In this document: positions 1-11,516 of the stretch, piece after piece
Layout of the letters: each line of letters opens with the position of its first letter
Numbering within the stretch: position 1 is the stretch's first letter
From: Celoporthe dispersa
Taxonomy: Eukaryota; Ascomycota; Sordariomycetes; Diaporthales; Cryphonectriaceae
Direction of reading: 5' to 3'
Assembly: GCA_016584495.1 (NCBI GenBank)
Contig: WAID01000014.1
Location: forward strand, 372,001 to 436,000
Length of the DNA: 64,000 nt
The notes under the pieces: generated by a model
Databases searched by the model: none
What the model saw: the letters and a program-made list of their open reading frames with translations, nothing else
Told to the model about the DNA's origin: nothing
Program-made: the position numbers and the translations under genes

Positions 1-1
1 T

Positions 2-1399
2 AACTGGGGAGAGCTGCGCAGTCTCTGGCAGCAATATGAAGCCCTTTCGAACCGACCTTATTTCCAGCGATTATGGGTATATCAGGAGCTGTACCTCGGC
101 AAGCAAGTTACCTTTTGCTGTGGAAGTGACACTGTTTCTGCCAACGCATTGAAAGGTCTGGCCGATGTGCAGTTGTGCCTTACTCTTGCAACTGACACCG
201 CTGCGAAAGTGTGCTGTTGTCATTATTCCGATGCCAGCGATCCAGATAGGCCTGATGGGCCCCTGCATAGCATGTATTTTGACATGTATAACGGATTGTT
301 GTTGAATGATTCAACATTGCAGGAGCATTTGAGCGCAGGCGCGTCTTCTGGGGAAGAGAGGATGGCCTTATCTCAGCTGCTGTTCAAGGTTCAAGAGGCG
401 GGCTTGCGATGCCAGCATGCGAGAGACAAGTGCTTCGGGATCCTAGCCATGGTTGACTGGAAAGGACATGCACCTATTATACCGGACTACGAAAAAGACG
501 ATTTGGACGTCGCCGTGGAAGTGTTGAAGACGATCAACAGGATGGGAGACGTCCGTGATCTGTCTGATTTTCTCTCTTTGTCATATGAGGTCGGGGAGAT
601 GCTCGAACTGTTCTCCTGGGACGAGACATCCCCAGGGAACCCGTTCAGCCCAGGATTCACCAGAGCGACCGATCAGCGCAGACACGCACTGTCAACTATT
701 TCAACCCCGCCATCGATCCCATCATCGATACCGCCATCGACCCTAGCGATAACTCACACAGCTTTGGGGTTCGCAGGATATCGCCTGGAAAAGACCGGTG
801 GCCGTTGGTCTCTCCCCGGAAGCTGGGGACCACGCATGAAAGTATATCAGTATCCGGATTATCCTGCGGACCGTTTCAGAGAACCCCGCCTCGACGATGA
901 AACAAGTGTGGGCTTGCTCTTGCCTCCAGCAGCGAGGCATCGAGACTGGTGTATTTTCAGCCTCACTGGGCCGTTTGATCGCGGACTCATGCTTGTCGTC
1001 CGAGAGCTGCCCGGCACCGACGCGCTTGAGATTGTGGGCCATGGACTATGGACCGGCGCATGTCCTCGAGGGGCAAAGCGTTTTCAGGCTTTCCTTACTG
1101 GGGAAGACGTCCTCGGCATGGTGGGCTTTGATGGATTTCTTCACTGGCGGAGGCGGAAGGAGAATTCTCATCTTGATACTGAGATCTTGACAACGCACCT
1201 GGCTTGGTTTATGGAAACGGTCATTGTTGGGGGTCTTGGCTCGTTGCTTGTGAAAGAATATGAAGAATCATACAGCAGGGGGGGAGTGAAGACAGTGATG
1301 GATGGGCTTTTCATCTCAGCCGTCCCAGAACCTACACAATGCAACCACCCGGCAGGACCTGGTCTGTTCTGGGGGATCTGCCTTGGCGGGCAGCTGTAG
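2..1399 (+). CDS. HET-domain (heterokaryon incompatibility) protein, 5' truncated by window edge
   Basis: The frame is open from base 2, so the gene begins outside the window and only the C-terminal ~465 residues are present. The first residues carry the conserved HET core: a segment reading RPYFQRLWVYQE, then a cysteine-glycine pair (FCCGSD), followed further on by ARDKCFGILAM and PDYEK, which correspond to the usual 'PRDKVYGLLGL...PDY' block. HET proteins trigger programmed cell death when genetically different hyphae fuse, or act as NLR-like immune effectors. Past residue ~170 there is no domain I recognise; it includes a Pro/Ser-rich stretch (codons near 690-750) and a tryptophan-rich tail. 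No intron is needed in the visible part. The stop is TAG at 1397-1399. Family call is firm; the specific allele or function is unknown. Confidence 0.8.
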   Translation, partial: NWGELRSLWQQYEALSNRPYFQRLWVYQELYLGKQVTFCCGSDTVSANALKGLADVQLCLTLATDTAAKVCCCHYSDASDPDRPDGPLHSMYFDMYNGLLLNDSTLQEHLSAGASSGEERMALSQLLFKVQEAGLRCQHARDKCFGILAMVDWKGHAPIIPDYEKDDLDVAVEVLKTINRMGDVRDLSDFLSLSYEVGEMLELFSWDETSPGNPFSPGFTRATDQRRHALSTISTPPSIPSSIPPSTLAITHTALGFAGYRLEKTGGRWSLPGSWGPRMKVYQYPDYPADRFREPRLDDETSVGLLLPPAARHRDWCIFSLTGPFDRGLMLVVRELPGTDALEIVGHGLWTGACPRGAKRFQAFLTGEDVLGMVGFDGFLHWRRRKENSHLDTEILTTHLAWFMETVIVGGLGSLLVKEYEESYSRGGVKTVMDGLFISAVPEPTQCNHPAGPGLFWGICLGGQL

Positions 1400-3593
1400 G
1401 CAATCAATTGATTGACTGAATGCTTGATCAACGGCCATCCAGACTCGGCATCTGAGAGGGAGCCTCCCTTCTGTAATGACCAGACACTATGTCCACTGGC
1501 TTTATGCGGCTATCTGGCAGCTGTTGGATAATGGCGAGTGTCATGCAGCAGTCAACCAAGTTGCGGCGCAAGCAAACTGGACTCGGCCGCCCCTTTAGGG
1601 ACTGACTTCATTGTCATCAATCAACTCTATCCGCACCAGACTGGATCAATGAGCCAGGTCCTCAACTGTAAGCCCATCCACACACTCACATGTAAGATCC
1701 CCCCCCCCCCCAAAGAGATGTCCACATATCCTGGCAGGGGTGCGTCATGGGTATGCGAAGTTGGTTGGAAGGCCAGGCCAACCAGCATCCAAGATCCAAA
1801 GCATAGCATGTGAACCAGCGTGCCAACCGACCAGCCTTTATGGCAAGCAGTGAGAGTTCTCCGAACCCCAACTCCTTAGTATCGATGCATGGTGATAGGC
1901 TTGAGCGGGTTGCAGACAAGACTACTTTACCTCGGCGGCGGTCGACCTGTCCGCGGACACCGGATCTCGATGTGGTGGTATCGGGTCTGCGTGTCTTCGC
2001 CTGCAAGCTCTTCCCCCCGACCCTCTCTCTGTGTGTCTCCCGCGCCGAGCGCACTGAAAGATGGCGGACGAGAGGCTCTTGCCTGGGTTGCGGAGACGGG
2101 GTACTGAGGGCGATGCGTCCCAGGCCACCACCGTTCTTGGCGGGATCATTGTTGATCTGAGTGGCACCAGGCCGTTTGTCTGGAGAGGAGCGTCAGGCAG
2201 ACACCTGCAGAGCAATACAGGACCCTACATGCGGTTGGGGCTCGGGGTTGGCATCCCGAAGTAGCAAGGAGGATTCATGCTTGTACTATAGTAGGTGGCG
2301 TATCCTGGGGTACAGTAAGCCCACCCCTGCTCATCTCTTGGAGGCATGTTCCGACCGAAGCAGCTCGTGGAACCGTCGAGAGAGAGATTGTCGAGCGCAG
2401 CCAGCCGGGAGGAAACCTTCCTTCAGATTGCTTTTGCTTCGCCCTGAGAGAAACTGCGGTGCGCGGTCCGAGCGCTGCGAGAACTGTCGCGGGGAGTACA
2501 TAGTAGTACATAGGTCGGGGGCGCCAAGAGCGCCATGGGCCTAGTGCGTGTAGTGAGTGGGTACGCGTTGAGAGATGCCGCTGGCGGCAGGGTTCCAGGC
2601 GCAGGCAAGAACATCCGAGGGGGCTCCACCTGAGGATGTACCATGTGAAACGGAGAGAGGTACATAGGCCGCAGCGCATCTCTTGTACCTGCGGAGCAAC
2701 TCACTACCAGTCGGGGGGAGTTCAAAGGCCGCCTCTGCCACACACTTTTTGTCCTCTTGCCTTCTGCGGGAAGTAAAACAGATTTTGGGTTGGATGATCT
2801 CGGGAGAGAAGGAGGGGGGGGAGGGGGCTTGCAAAACTCGAAAGAGGAAGGAAGGGGGGGAGGGACATTTAAGAAGTATGGCAGCTTACCTGCCGGGAAA
2901 CTAGGACTCAGTGCAATCTCGACTTTCCCTGTCATGATCAGCTAACCGTCTGCCGCCTTCCTCTCTCTACGTCTCCTGTTTCTTTCCCCCCTTCCCCCCC
3001 TTTCCTTTTTAAACAACCAAACTCACACCACGCTGCCTCTCCTCAATCCGCCAGGAGGTAATCTGGTGCATCGCTCAAGGCCAGCAGACGGGCTCACGCA
3101 TACCTGCTGGTGATGTCTTGATCGTCACCTTGGGTAGGGCAAGCCTTGTCAACCACCGTCGGAGAGAGAGAGAGATACGACCGACCGACCTGTGACCTGT
3201 GACCTGTCAGGCGACCAGCCGGGGAGTTAGCTGTGCGCGCAGGTCGACGTCAACGGGCAGCAGGCTGCAGACAGGCTACAGGCTGTCTCGACGGGACAGG
3301 CCAAGGAGACTTATCGTCGACCACCACAACGACGCTGCAGCAGCTGCAGGTCGCTGTGACCACACACGCCGTGTTACGCCTCGGCTACCACCATCAATCG
3401 CCGCCACCGCTGCCGCTGTCACTGACACCACCACCATAAGCTCGCGTGGCCATCGGCCCCCAAAAACATAGCGCTCGTTGCCCTGTCTGGGGATCCGCGA
3501 CCGACCGTTTGGGATTTTTTTTTTTTTTTGGTTTTGTTTTGGTAGTTGGTAAAGAAAGGCAAGGCCGGAGGAGACAAACCTCGGGCACGTGTG
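1400..3593. other. Intergenic: HET 3' flank and promoter/leader of the MFS gene
   Basis: No convincing gene. It holds a C13 run (1699-1711), GTAC-rich words (about 2491-2520 and 2639-2665), G-rich purine tracts (2812-2865), a C/T tract (2961-3010) and a T15 run (3515-3529) just before the transporter start. Short frames here lack codon bias and homology. Confidence 0.6.
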
Positions 3594-5439
3594 ATGGATT
3601 CCACGTCGGAAAAGAGCACCGGTGATCGGGATGGGTCCCATATGCGCATAGACAGCAGCGGACCGGGGGCCTGCGACGACGACAAGGTTGATGAGATCGC
3701 GCTGCAGGATCTCGACCGCAAGAGGGAGGAGGCCGGCGGCGGTCGGCGTCAGTTCCCACGCCTGGGACTCGATGCCCTCGTGCATGAATCCCGACCTTCT
3801 GTGGACCCGAACGAGGACGGCACGTACCAGTTCTACAAGGTGTACAAGAGGCGCTGGTTCGGTCTTGTACAGCTGACGCTGCTCAATATAGTCGTCAGCT
3901 GGGAGGTGAGTGCCCTTTCTGTCCCAGGCTGTCCGTCTCGTTTCCCTTCTTGGGAGGGCGCAGGACGTGGAGGATGGGGCCTAGAGCCGCCGTGACATTT
4001 TGGGGCGGCGCAGTAGGGCTCCAAGACGACGACGACGACGACAAGGCTGCGTGTTGACGAGGCTGACATGATGCTAAAACGTCTTCTTTTCCAGTGGCTG
4101 ACCTTCTCCCCCGTGGCCACCATCGCCGCCGAGTTCTTCAACACCGACGAATCTGCCATCAACTGGCTCTCCACGGCCGTCCTCTTCGCCTTCATCGTCG
4201 TCGTCCCCCTCGTCATCTACGTGCTCCACTGGGGACCCAAGCCCTCGATCGTGGCCGCCTCGGTCCTGATGCTGGCTGGCAGCTGGATCCGCTATGGTGG
4301 CGCCCTGGCCCACCCTCACAGCTTCGGCGTCGTCATGTTTGGCCAGGTCCTCATCGGCTTCTCCCAGCCCTTTGTGCTGGCCGCCCCGACCCGCTACTCG
4401 GACCTGTGGCTCACCAGCCGTGGCCGCGTCGCTGCCACCGCCGTCATGAGCCTGGCGAACCCCTTCGGTGCCGCCCTGGGCCAGCTCATCATCCCCTTCT
4501 GGGTGTATTCGCCCGGTGATATTCCCAACGCCATCCTGTACCTATCCATCATCGTATGTCCATGCACCCGCTCCTCCGCGCCTCCCCCTCTTCCTCCCCT
4601 TACAGATCATCACCAGCTTACTGACCCCCATCCAGGCCACTGTCGCCTGCGTGCCCTCGTTCTTCATCCCCGCGAAACCACCGACGCCGCCCTCTGCCTC
4701 GGGCGAGACGGTCAAGCTCGATCTCCACGTGTCCGTCCCGAGGATGCTCCGGTCCCTCGAGGTCTGGCTCATCTTCATCCCCTTTGTCGTCTATGTCGGC
4801 TTCTTCAACAGCATCTCCACCATCCTCAACCAGGTCATGGTGCCCTACGGCTTCAGCGACACCGACGCCGGCATAGCTGGTGCCGTGCTCATCGTCGTCG
4901 GCCTGGTCTCCGCCGCCATCACCTCCCCAATCCTCGACCGTACCAAGGCCTTCCTGCTCGCCATCAAGATCGCTGTCCCCGTCATCGGTCTCTGCTATCT
5001 CGCCTTCATCTGGATGCCTGGCACCCGCTCCGACGCTGGCCCCTATGTCGTCCTCGCGATCCTCGGCGCCGCCTCCTTCAGCCTCGTCCCCGTCGCCATG
5101 GAGTACCTCGTCGAGCTGACCCACCCCGTGAGCCCCGAGGTCACCAGCACCCTTGCCTGGGCCGGCGGACAGCTGATGGGCGCCCTCACCATCATCATCT
5201 CCGACGCCCTCCGTGCCGGGCCCGACGCCGACCCCCCAAACAACATGAATAATGCCATGATCTTCCAGGCCGTCATCGCCATGGTGGCCGTCCCCGTCCC
5301 GCTGTTCCTGGGCCTGTTTGGGAGACGTGACAAGGCCGTCTTGCGGAGGATTTTGTCAGACGAGGAGGGGGGGCCGCAGAGGGCACGAGCTCCTCAAGAG
5401 CAGGTACCGGATGGGCCTTCTCATGAGAATTCACCATGA
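3594..5439 (+). CDS. MFS transporter, FLVCR/DIRC2-like
   Basis: Exons 3594-3905, 4095-4553 and 4636-5439 give 524 aa. Donors are GTGAGT and GTATGT, acceptors CCAG, and all phases are 0. The start is the ATG at 3594. About 85 hydrophilic residues precede the first membrane segment (WFGLVQLTLLNIVVSW), which is split from WLTFSPVA by intron 1. That motif, followed by AAEFF and a Gly/Ala-rich helix pair (VLMLAGSWIRYGG, PTRYSDLW), is typical of the FLVCR branch of the major facilitator superfamily, whose characterised animal members move haem or choline-like solutes. Roughly 12 hydrophobic helices are visible with a short cytosolic tail. Intron 2 interrupts the end of the N-terminal bundle. It is convergent with ERG27. 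Substrate cannot be told from sequence; plasma-membrane or vacuolar location is inference. Confidence 0.85.
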
Positions 5440-5782
5440 GAGAGGAAGCACACATGTAGATAGATTGAGAGAGGAGATGATGGGTGGGAACCCAGGCAGG
5501 GCATGCGAGGTTTTTGCTCCCCCCCCCTCTCTCCACATTTCCGTCGTGAAGTGTCACTTGCCTAGAATCATGATATTTAACCCTTGTAGCCTCGAGAGGC
5601 CAAGGGCATCGTGATTATTATACAGGAGCAGCTATGTTAGATACCCTAATTATATGGAGAGTCATCTATGAATATTAGAATACAAGGGTCGGAGGGGAGG
5701 GTTTCGTGTAGAATCCTGCCCAGTTCACCCTGCCGATGACAAGACCTTTTTTTCTTCTCTATATCTAGCGTTGCCTGGGCCG
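5440..5782. other. Convergent intergenic spacer
   Basis: Shared 3' region of the MFS gene and ERG27. It is AT-richer after 5570, with polyadenylation-like AT words (for example aattatat near 5647). No gene seen. Confidence 0.6.
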
Positions 5783-7335
5783 TCACTCCGCCTTTCTAGA
5801 TGATATCTTACCCTCCCACTCCTCCCGCAGGCTCTCCATCTCGGCCCAGCACCTGGCCCCAAGCTCCTCAAACTTGGCCCTCTTCTCCTCGGTGACCATC
5901 ACCGCGCCAGCCCTCCTGCCTACGCTCTTCCTCAGCACCCTGATCGCGCTGGCGTCCTCCTTGACCATGTCGTCCCGGCTCTCTACCTTCCCTGCCCATC
6001 CCCAGCCGTCCACCTCGGTCTTCTTGACCATCGCGTTCCCCCAGAAGTCCGTGCAGGAGCCCCACTTGGATCTGCCGGCGTCCTGCGCGTCCAGCTCGGC
6101 CTGGCTCGAGAGCGCGAGCCAAACGGTCGCCACGGCTGCCTTGTACGGCACGACCGGGTGCCAAGGGCTGCCGAGCCAGCGGCTGATGGTCGTGCCGAGG
6201 ATATAGGCCCACATGAGCGTGAAGTGCAGGGGGAACATGGTCGTGGCAACGATACCGGGGTGGGCGAGGTACATGTTTGGCTTGACGGCCGCGGGCGAGG
6301 GTCCTGTCGCTCCGTGGGAGGAAGAGGAGGACGACGACGACGTGGAGGAGAGGTAGCGACTGGACAACCGAGCCGTGCTCGGGAGGGCGGCAGTCAGGCA
6401 GAGGAGTTCGGTCAGCATCTTGCTGCTTTCGTAGGCGGCGGTGCTCTTGAGCGCTTGGAGGTCGTCGAGGCTGAAGTGCCAGAGCGCGGGGTCCACGCTG
6501 CTCTGCCAGATGATCCTGCCCGGGGATGGCACCAGGCCGTCGCCGTCCTCCTGCTGCAGGCCGCCGCTGAGGGGTTGGTCATGGCGGCTAAGCAAGGGCA
6601 CTAGGTAGTGTGCGAAGAGATAGTGGCCAAACACATTGGCGCAGAAAACCAGCCCCAGCGATGCCTTCTGCCCCGGCAGCGGGTTCACCGTCAACCCTGG
6701 GTTGGAGCGCTTCGAGCGTGGCCGGGTGGTGGCCTGTATCCAGCCCTGGGTCACGATGTCCCAGAAGAAGCCGAACCAGCTGACGTGCGACCACCCGCCG
6801 ATGCCGGCATTCAAGATGACAGCGTCCAGCCTCGGTATCCTCAGCTCGCCGAGGCCCTCGAACGGCACGGTGCCGCTGACGAGCTGGTCTGCGGCGCGCT
6901 GCACGGTGGAGAGGTCGCACAGGTCAAGCTGGACCGAGGAGATGTGGACACGGGCGATGGCCGCCTGCGGCGAGCTCCTCGAGGAGGCGGCGCGCACGAG
7001 GTGTTTTCGGAGAAGGGAGACGGTCTCGGCGGACTTGAGGGCGGAGCGAGTGGTGGGGAGGAGGACGAGGTGGGAGCTGGAGCCGCGCGTGGAGAGGAAC
7101 TCGTCGATGAGGCGCTCGCAGATGCCGAGGCCAACGCCACTGTTGATTTCGTTGGTGAGTTGAGCACAGTCTCAGAAAATGAACGGCCCCCTGAAGATAA
7201 CGGGAGGGGGGGGGGGGATTGAGTGGGCAGGGAGGAGGATGGTGCAGGATTATGGACACACCTGTTGGCCCCGGTGACGAGCACGAAGAGGGTGTCGCGG
7301 GCCGTGACCGACTCCCAAGGAGCTGCTGGAGCCAT
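5783..7335 (-). CDS. ERG27: 3-ketosteroid reductase (ERG27-like short-chain dehydrogenase)
   Basis: Exons on the minus strand are 7335-7262 and 7139-5783, 476 aa. The donor GTGTGT and acceptor CAACAG split the nucleotide-binding motif, which rejoins as TGANSGVGLGI (the SDR TGxxxGxG). Downstream are NAGIGG (NAG motif), a catalytic Ser context (WQSSVD) and YESSK (YxxxK active site). The insert between the Rossmann core and the active site, with GLVFCANVFGHY, is characteristic of Erg27/HSD17B7 rather than generic SDRs. The enzyme reduces the 3-keto group after C-4 demethylation in ergosterol synthesis, with Erg25, Erg26 and Erg28 at the ER. Serine-rich low complexity (codons near 6310-6350) makes it longer than the yeast protein (about 347 aa). 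The head-to-head neighbour is the OB-fold gene. Confidence 0.82.
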
Positions 7336-8250
7336 GGCTGGCTGAGGTGGTGTGGGCAGGGAGCACGACGCCCACGCTGCGGCTTAGCAGGTCGAAAAAA
7401 GAGGGACAAGGTGGGTTTCAAGGACCCGAGGCTATCACCGTGGTAGGTTGGGAAGGAAGACTGGAATCGACGATGGTTTCTCTTTCCTGTGTATGTTTAC
7501 CATCGACGATGGGTGGGTCGAGCAAGGATCAACTTCAGGGACTAGGTAGGGGGACCCTGACGAGGTGACCATGCCCCCTCCACCACTCCTTCCTCTCCTC
7601 CCTACACTACTACGTTATGTACAATTTTTATTTTATTTTAATCTAATATGTGAATATATCAAGATGTCATTCGTATTATTCAGTTCTAGGCTGACTCTGA
7701 AGCCATCTCGACTTCTCCTGTCTCCAACATCCTCTCAACTCTTCGAGTCTACCATTTGATTACAAGTAGACACCCACAAGACGAATAGTACAGCTACTAC
7801 GGTATATCTTCATGTACACATCTTAACCATTTTTTTTTATGAAGTATGCATATGCTCAATGCAGTCCAGGTAGTGAATTACCAATAAGAGATTCTGAACT
7901 GATGTCCTGTGGCCTGCCAGATCAAAATTCTAGCTGCTATATTAGAAGATGGCTGGTGAGGAGAAAAAGTGAATATGCTAGCGAGGGCGCTCACACCACA
8001 CTGTACCAGGGACGTTAAGTGGCACAGTACATAGTAGACAGATACTTTGTACAAGCATGCTAGGTACTTACTGTTTTAGTACATAGATGAATAACCTCAT
8101 GAGCCCAACCCTCCCTCCTGCTACTTCCGCCCAACCGTTCTTAGGAATCACCTTCCCTGGCCTTCTTTTCCTCACTTTTCTTCTCTTTCTTTTGCTCTTG
8201 GTGCCTTGCTATCTATACAGTACCCTCTGTACCATGTCTTGGCTACGATC
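7336..8250. promoter_or_regulatory. Divergent promoter region, ERG27 / OB-fold gene
   Basis: About 0.9 kb between two start codons. The middle (7610-7900) is strongly AT-rich for this window. GTAC-containing words cluster at about 8027-8090, and a C/T-rich leader (8100-8200) precedes the plus-strand gene. No gene seen. Confidence 0.5.
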
Positions 8251-9513
8251 ATGACGGGCAAACTCCTCGTCCTGACCGGCGCTCCAGAATCAGAACGGCT
8301 TGACTGGTCCTCATCGGGCCTCGTCTCTACATTCCAGCCTGCCGTGGCCCGCTTTGCTCTCCTCCGTCGCCCCCACCACCACCAACCCGAGCTGCAACCC
8401 ACACCGCATGACCGACGGGACATATCCGCCCTCGATCTGGCAGCCTGGCGCTCCCTGCCCCTCCATCGCCCGCAGATCCCCACGGGATTCTCTCAGCCCG
8501 CAGTTGCGTTCCCCAGCAGTGCCGAATTCCTCACTACAGCCAGCATATCGTCGTCCTCATACGCCTCCCGAGGGGTGGACGCCGATGGCGGAGAGGAGGA
8601 GGAGGAGGAGGAGGATGAGGAAGGCGGGAGCAGGCTGCTCGCCGAGTTCTATGAGCACTCCCTCGCTGCGCACCACAACCTCTGCTCGTCCCGTGTCGGT
8701 CCCGTACCGCAGAGCCAACAGCACGGAACAGGCTCCCAGCCGTCCGTAAGTGATCCCACCTCCCACAATTCGAGGTCTTCTTTCGACAGCGACGGGGAGG
8801 AGGAGGAGGAGGAGGAGGAGGATGCCACGACCCTCGCGGACGGGACGACGGTGGTGAAGACGCCGCTGCCGAGGCGCCGCGGCTCAGACCACCTGTCGGA
8901 CCTGGAGGACATCCCGCCGGCCTCCTACCTCACATCCATTGCGCCCCAGACGATGACGGTCACGCTCATCGTCGGCATCATCAATATCGCCCCGCCGCGG
9001 ATCGTTGAGACACGCTACGGCGCTACTAGGGCCCTCGTCGAGGTCCTGGTAGGCGACGAGACCAAGTCTGGCTTTGCCGTAACCTTCTGGTTGTCCGAGG
9101 CCGATGCGAGGGCAGGCACGGGTGGTGTGTTACCGCGGGGACTGCGCACACAGGATGTCGTGCTCATACAGAACGTTGCCCTGAACGTGTTCCGGAAGAA
9201 GGTGTACGGCGGCAGCCTGCGGCGCGACATGACAAGCGTGCATCTGCTCTACCGCGCGCGGACGGTTGATGACGAGGACACAGGCGGCTACTACTCCAAG
9301 GCTGATCTGGCAAAGACCGGGAGGAGCATGAAGACGCAGCAGGATCCACAGCTGGAGAAGACCGGGAGGGTAAGGGACTGGGTCTTGAAGTTTGTAGGCA
9401 GCGGTGGTGTGGGAGGCCAGCCAAAGACGGTGGCGGCAACTACCACTGCCAAGGGCAAGAAGAGGGCAGCTCCAAGACACTGGAACCAGCCTCCGCCGTT
9501 GGATTCCCAGTAA
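8251..9513 (+). CDS. Putative OB-fold nucleic-acid-binding protein with acidic tract
   Basis: A single exon of 420 aa from the ATG at 8251. The N-terminal half is disordered: His/Pro-rich, then two acidic runs of eight Glu (near 8595-8620 and 8797-8820). The C-terminal half (codons ~8935-9290) has alternating hydrophobic strands (MTVTLIVGIINIAPPRIV, TRALVEVLVGDE, FAVTFWLSE, DVVLIQNVALNVF, SVHLLYR), the pattern of an OB fold as found in RPA70-like or telomere/shieldin-type ssDNA-binding proteins. The tail is Lys/Arg-rich and ends with GKKRAAPRHW, a possible nuclear localisation signal. No experimentally named family is recognised. ssDNA binding is inference from the strand pattern. It is convergent with RXT2. 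Confidence 0.6.
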   Translation: MTGKLLVLTGAPESERLDWSSSGLVSTFQPAVARFALLRRPHHHQPELQPTPHDRRDISALDLAAWRSLPLHRPQIPTGFSQPAVAFPSSAEFLTTASISSSSYASRGVDADGGEEEEEEEDEEGGSRLLAEFYEHSLAAHHNLCSSRVGPVPQSQQHGTGSQPSVSDPTSHNSRSSFDSDGEEEEEEEEDATTLADGTTVVKTPLPRRRGSDHLSDLEDIPPASYLTSIAPQTMTVTLIVGIINIAPPRIVETRYGATRALVEVLVGDETKSGFAVTFWLSEADARAGTGGVLPRGLRTQDVVLIQNVALNVFRKKVYGGSLRRDMTSVHLLYRARTVDDEDTGGYYSKADLAKTGRSMKTQQDPQLEKTGRVRDWVLKFVGSGGVGGQPKTVAATTTAKGKKRAAPRHWNQPPPLDSQ

Positions 9514-9800
9514 AGAAGTCCGCAGATCATTGGTCCTGGGTCATTTGGGGAAAGCTTGGGACAGTATTATTATTGTCGTTGCAAAGGTTGCACAGTATTT
9601 CCTTCCTATACATTATAAAGCTCCATGATCTACTTCAATTAGGTTCAATATAGTGCTTGCTTCATAGTCAGCAAGAGATCGATGCCCTCGAAAATTCTCT
9701 GTAATTGTAGTATGTCTCTGGGTCTGGTTCCCATCCTGCCCTAGTCGGCTGGACCTGACCAATGGGTATCTGCACAAGACTTTCATGCTATTTGGAGCCC

Positions 9801-11516
9801 CTACTTGTTGCGATTCCTGGTCTTCTTTTGTGGCTGGGCAGTGTCCTCCTCCTCCTCATCCTGTCCTTTCTTCAGGTCTTCGATCAGGCCCCACTCATCC
9901 TTGTCGTACCAATCCTCTCCATCAGACATGTCTCTGTTGGGACCACAGTGCGCCTCGGCTTTCGACCAGGCCAAGACCGTCTTGCGCATACGATCTGCCT
10001 TCAGGAGGCCCTCGTAAAGTTTACGGGCACCGCGGCAGACCTCCTCCTGCTTCTGCACATACACTTGCAGCAGCCGACGGACGTCCTCAGCTTCCTGTTC
10101 CGGCAGCCCCAGGTCTCGATCCGGATGTGCCGACTTCGGCGCCAGGAAAATGGGATGTATGAATGATTCGTCCGTCAGCGCCGCCAGGAGACTGGCGGCC
10201 TCCTCGTCATTGGGCGGTGCTGGTGGACTAGACCGTCTCTGGTCCTCAAGGGGTTGGGCACTTCCGTCCGCCATGACGATGTCTCCGTCTTTTGCATCTG
10301 TTCCAGTCTCAGGCTCCTTTCCTTTCCTCTCCGTTTGTTCTGGGGGACGACTGTCGCCATTGGTATGCTCGACGCCCTGCTCTTGTGGGTTGGGCCCGTC
10401 TGCAGCCTGTAGTTCTTCCTTTCCTGTTGTGCCGGCATGATCCTGTGACGTTGCTATCTCGGGATTCTCTCCTGGCTGTCTCTCGTTCGTCTTCTCGTCG
10501 CTGTCTGTCATAGCCACATCCTCACCAGCTGGCCCTTGTGGTTTGTCGCCGGGCTCTGCACCATTGACATGGCTCTGCTCCCCATTGACTGAGGCGGGCG
10601 CTGCTGCGGTGCTGAAATTTATCTTAGCAATGGCTGTCTGTTCGCCGTCGCCATTTTGAGATCCTATCTTCCTGCGCTTCATCGCGCGCATGATATAACC
10701 GTCGTCGAAAAAGTCGCTGTCGTTGGGGCCTAGGAACATCTCGCAGCTGGCCCAGGTGTGATCGCCGCTGAGCTTTGTTAAGAGGGGTCGGACTTTGGAC
10801 AGCGCAGAATTCTCCTTGCGCATGAGCTCGCTTCCCTGGTACGCAAGTTCGGTGAGCGCGGGCGAGAGAAAAGATCGTGAGAGCGTCGGGTGGGTAGGCA
10901 GGTCGGTGACAGAAGTAAGGGGGGCGAGGAGCTCTGTACAGCAGTCAAGTCAGTACGGCGTTCACCCGACGGGAGAGAGGGAGGGACATACGCTCAAGAT
11001 GAATAGACGAGTAAGGGTCAGCCTCGGCGGCGGCGGCCACAGCATTCTGAATGCGCTCTTCGTCATCGTCGCTGTCGATGTCATAACCGTCTTCGTCAAC
11101 TAGTGGTGGGTTTCGGCTAATGATGGCTCGCCGGTATCCTGTGTGTTCGACCACCTGGAAGTCATGTTTGTTAGCATTGAGACCCGTCATAGGAAGGTGT
11201 CTCTTGAGCGACCGTGGTTTTGGGACTGGCAGGACAGAACGTGCCTCTTTGTAGACTGCAGGTCCAGTGGGAGGGCCCAGTTTGCCCTCGCGGACAAACT
11301 TTGCCTTCTGCTTCAGTTTGTTGCCTCTGTTGGTCGGGGCCTGGATCTCAGAGTCGGAGTCGGATTCTAAGAAGGGGATGAGGTCAACAGGTGGGCTCTG
11401 ATGCGTCCTTCTGGGTACGAGACCCTTCTCCTCTTCATACCGATTGCGTCTCGTGCGATCTTCTTCTTCATGGCTTTTATCGTCTCGAAGACGTAGATTT
11501 GTTCCCGCGACGACAT
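9801..11516 (-). CDS. RXT2: RXT2, subunit of the Rpd3L histone deacetylase complex
   Basis: Minus-strand exons are 11516-11441, 11366-11245, 11154-10992 and 10933-9801, 497 aa. Joined exons give the conserved RXT2_N block: ESDSDSEIQAPTNRGNK, KAKFVREGKLGPP, RRAIISRNPPLVDEDGYD, SDDDEER, LLAPLTSVTDLPTHPTLSR and a leucine/lysine segment around ALTELAYQG-LMRKEN. The rest is acidic and low-complexity, with a conserved patch (FIHPIFLAPKSAHPD) and a coiled-coil-like segment near the C terminus. Intron 1 (GTATGA/TTAG) and intron 3 (GTATGT/ACAG) are ordinary. Intron 2 (11244-11155) begins GC (GCACGT), has a perfect branch site (TGCTAAC) and ends TTCCAG; it is 90 nt with no stop. Rpd3L deacetylates promoter nucleosomes. 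The divergent neighbour is TRAPPC11. Confidence 0.85.

Noticed and set aside
1810..2160. Overlapping short frames on both strands upstream of the MFS gene
   Set aside because: Several frames of similar length on both strands, none with domain motifs; typical of GC-rich non-coding DNA.
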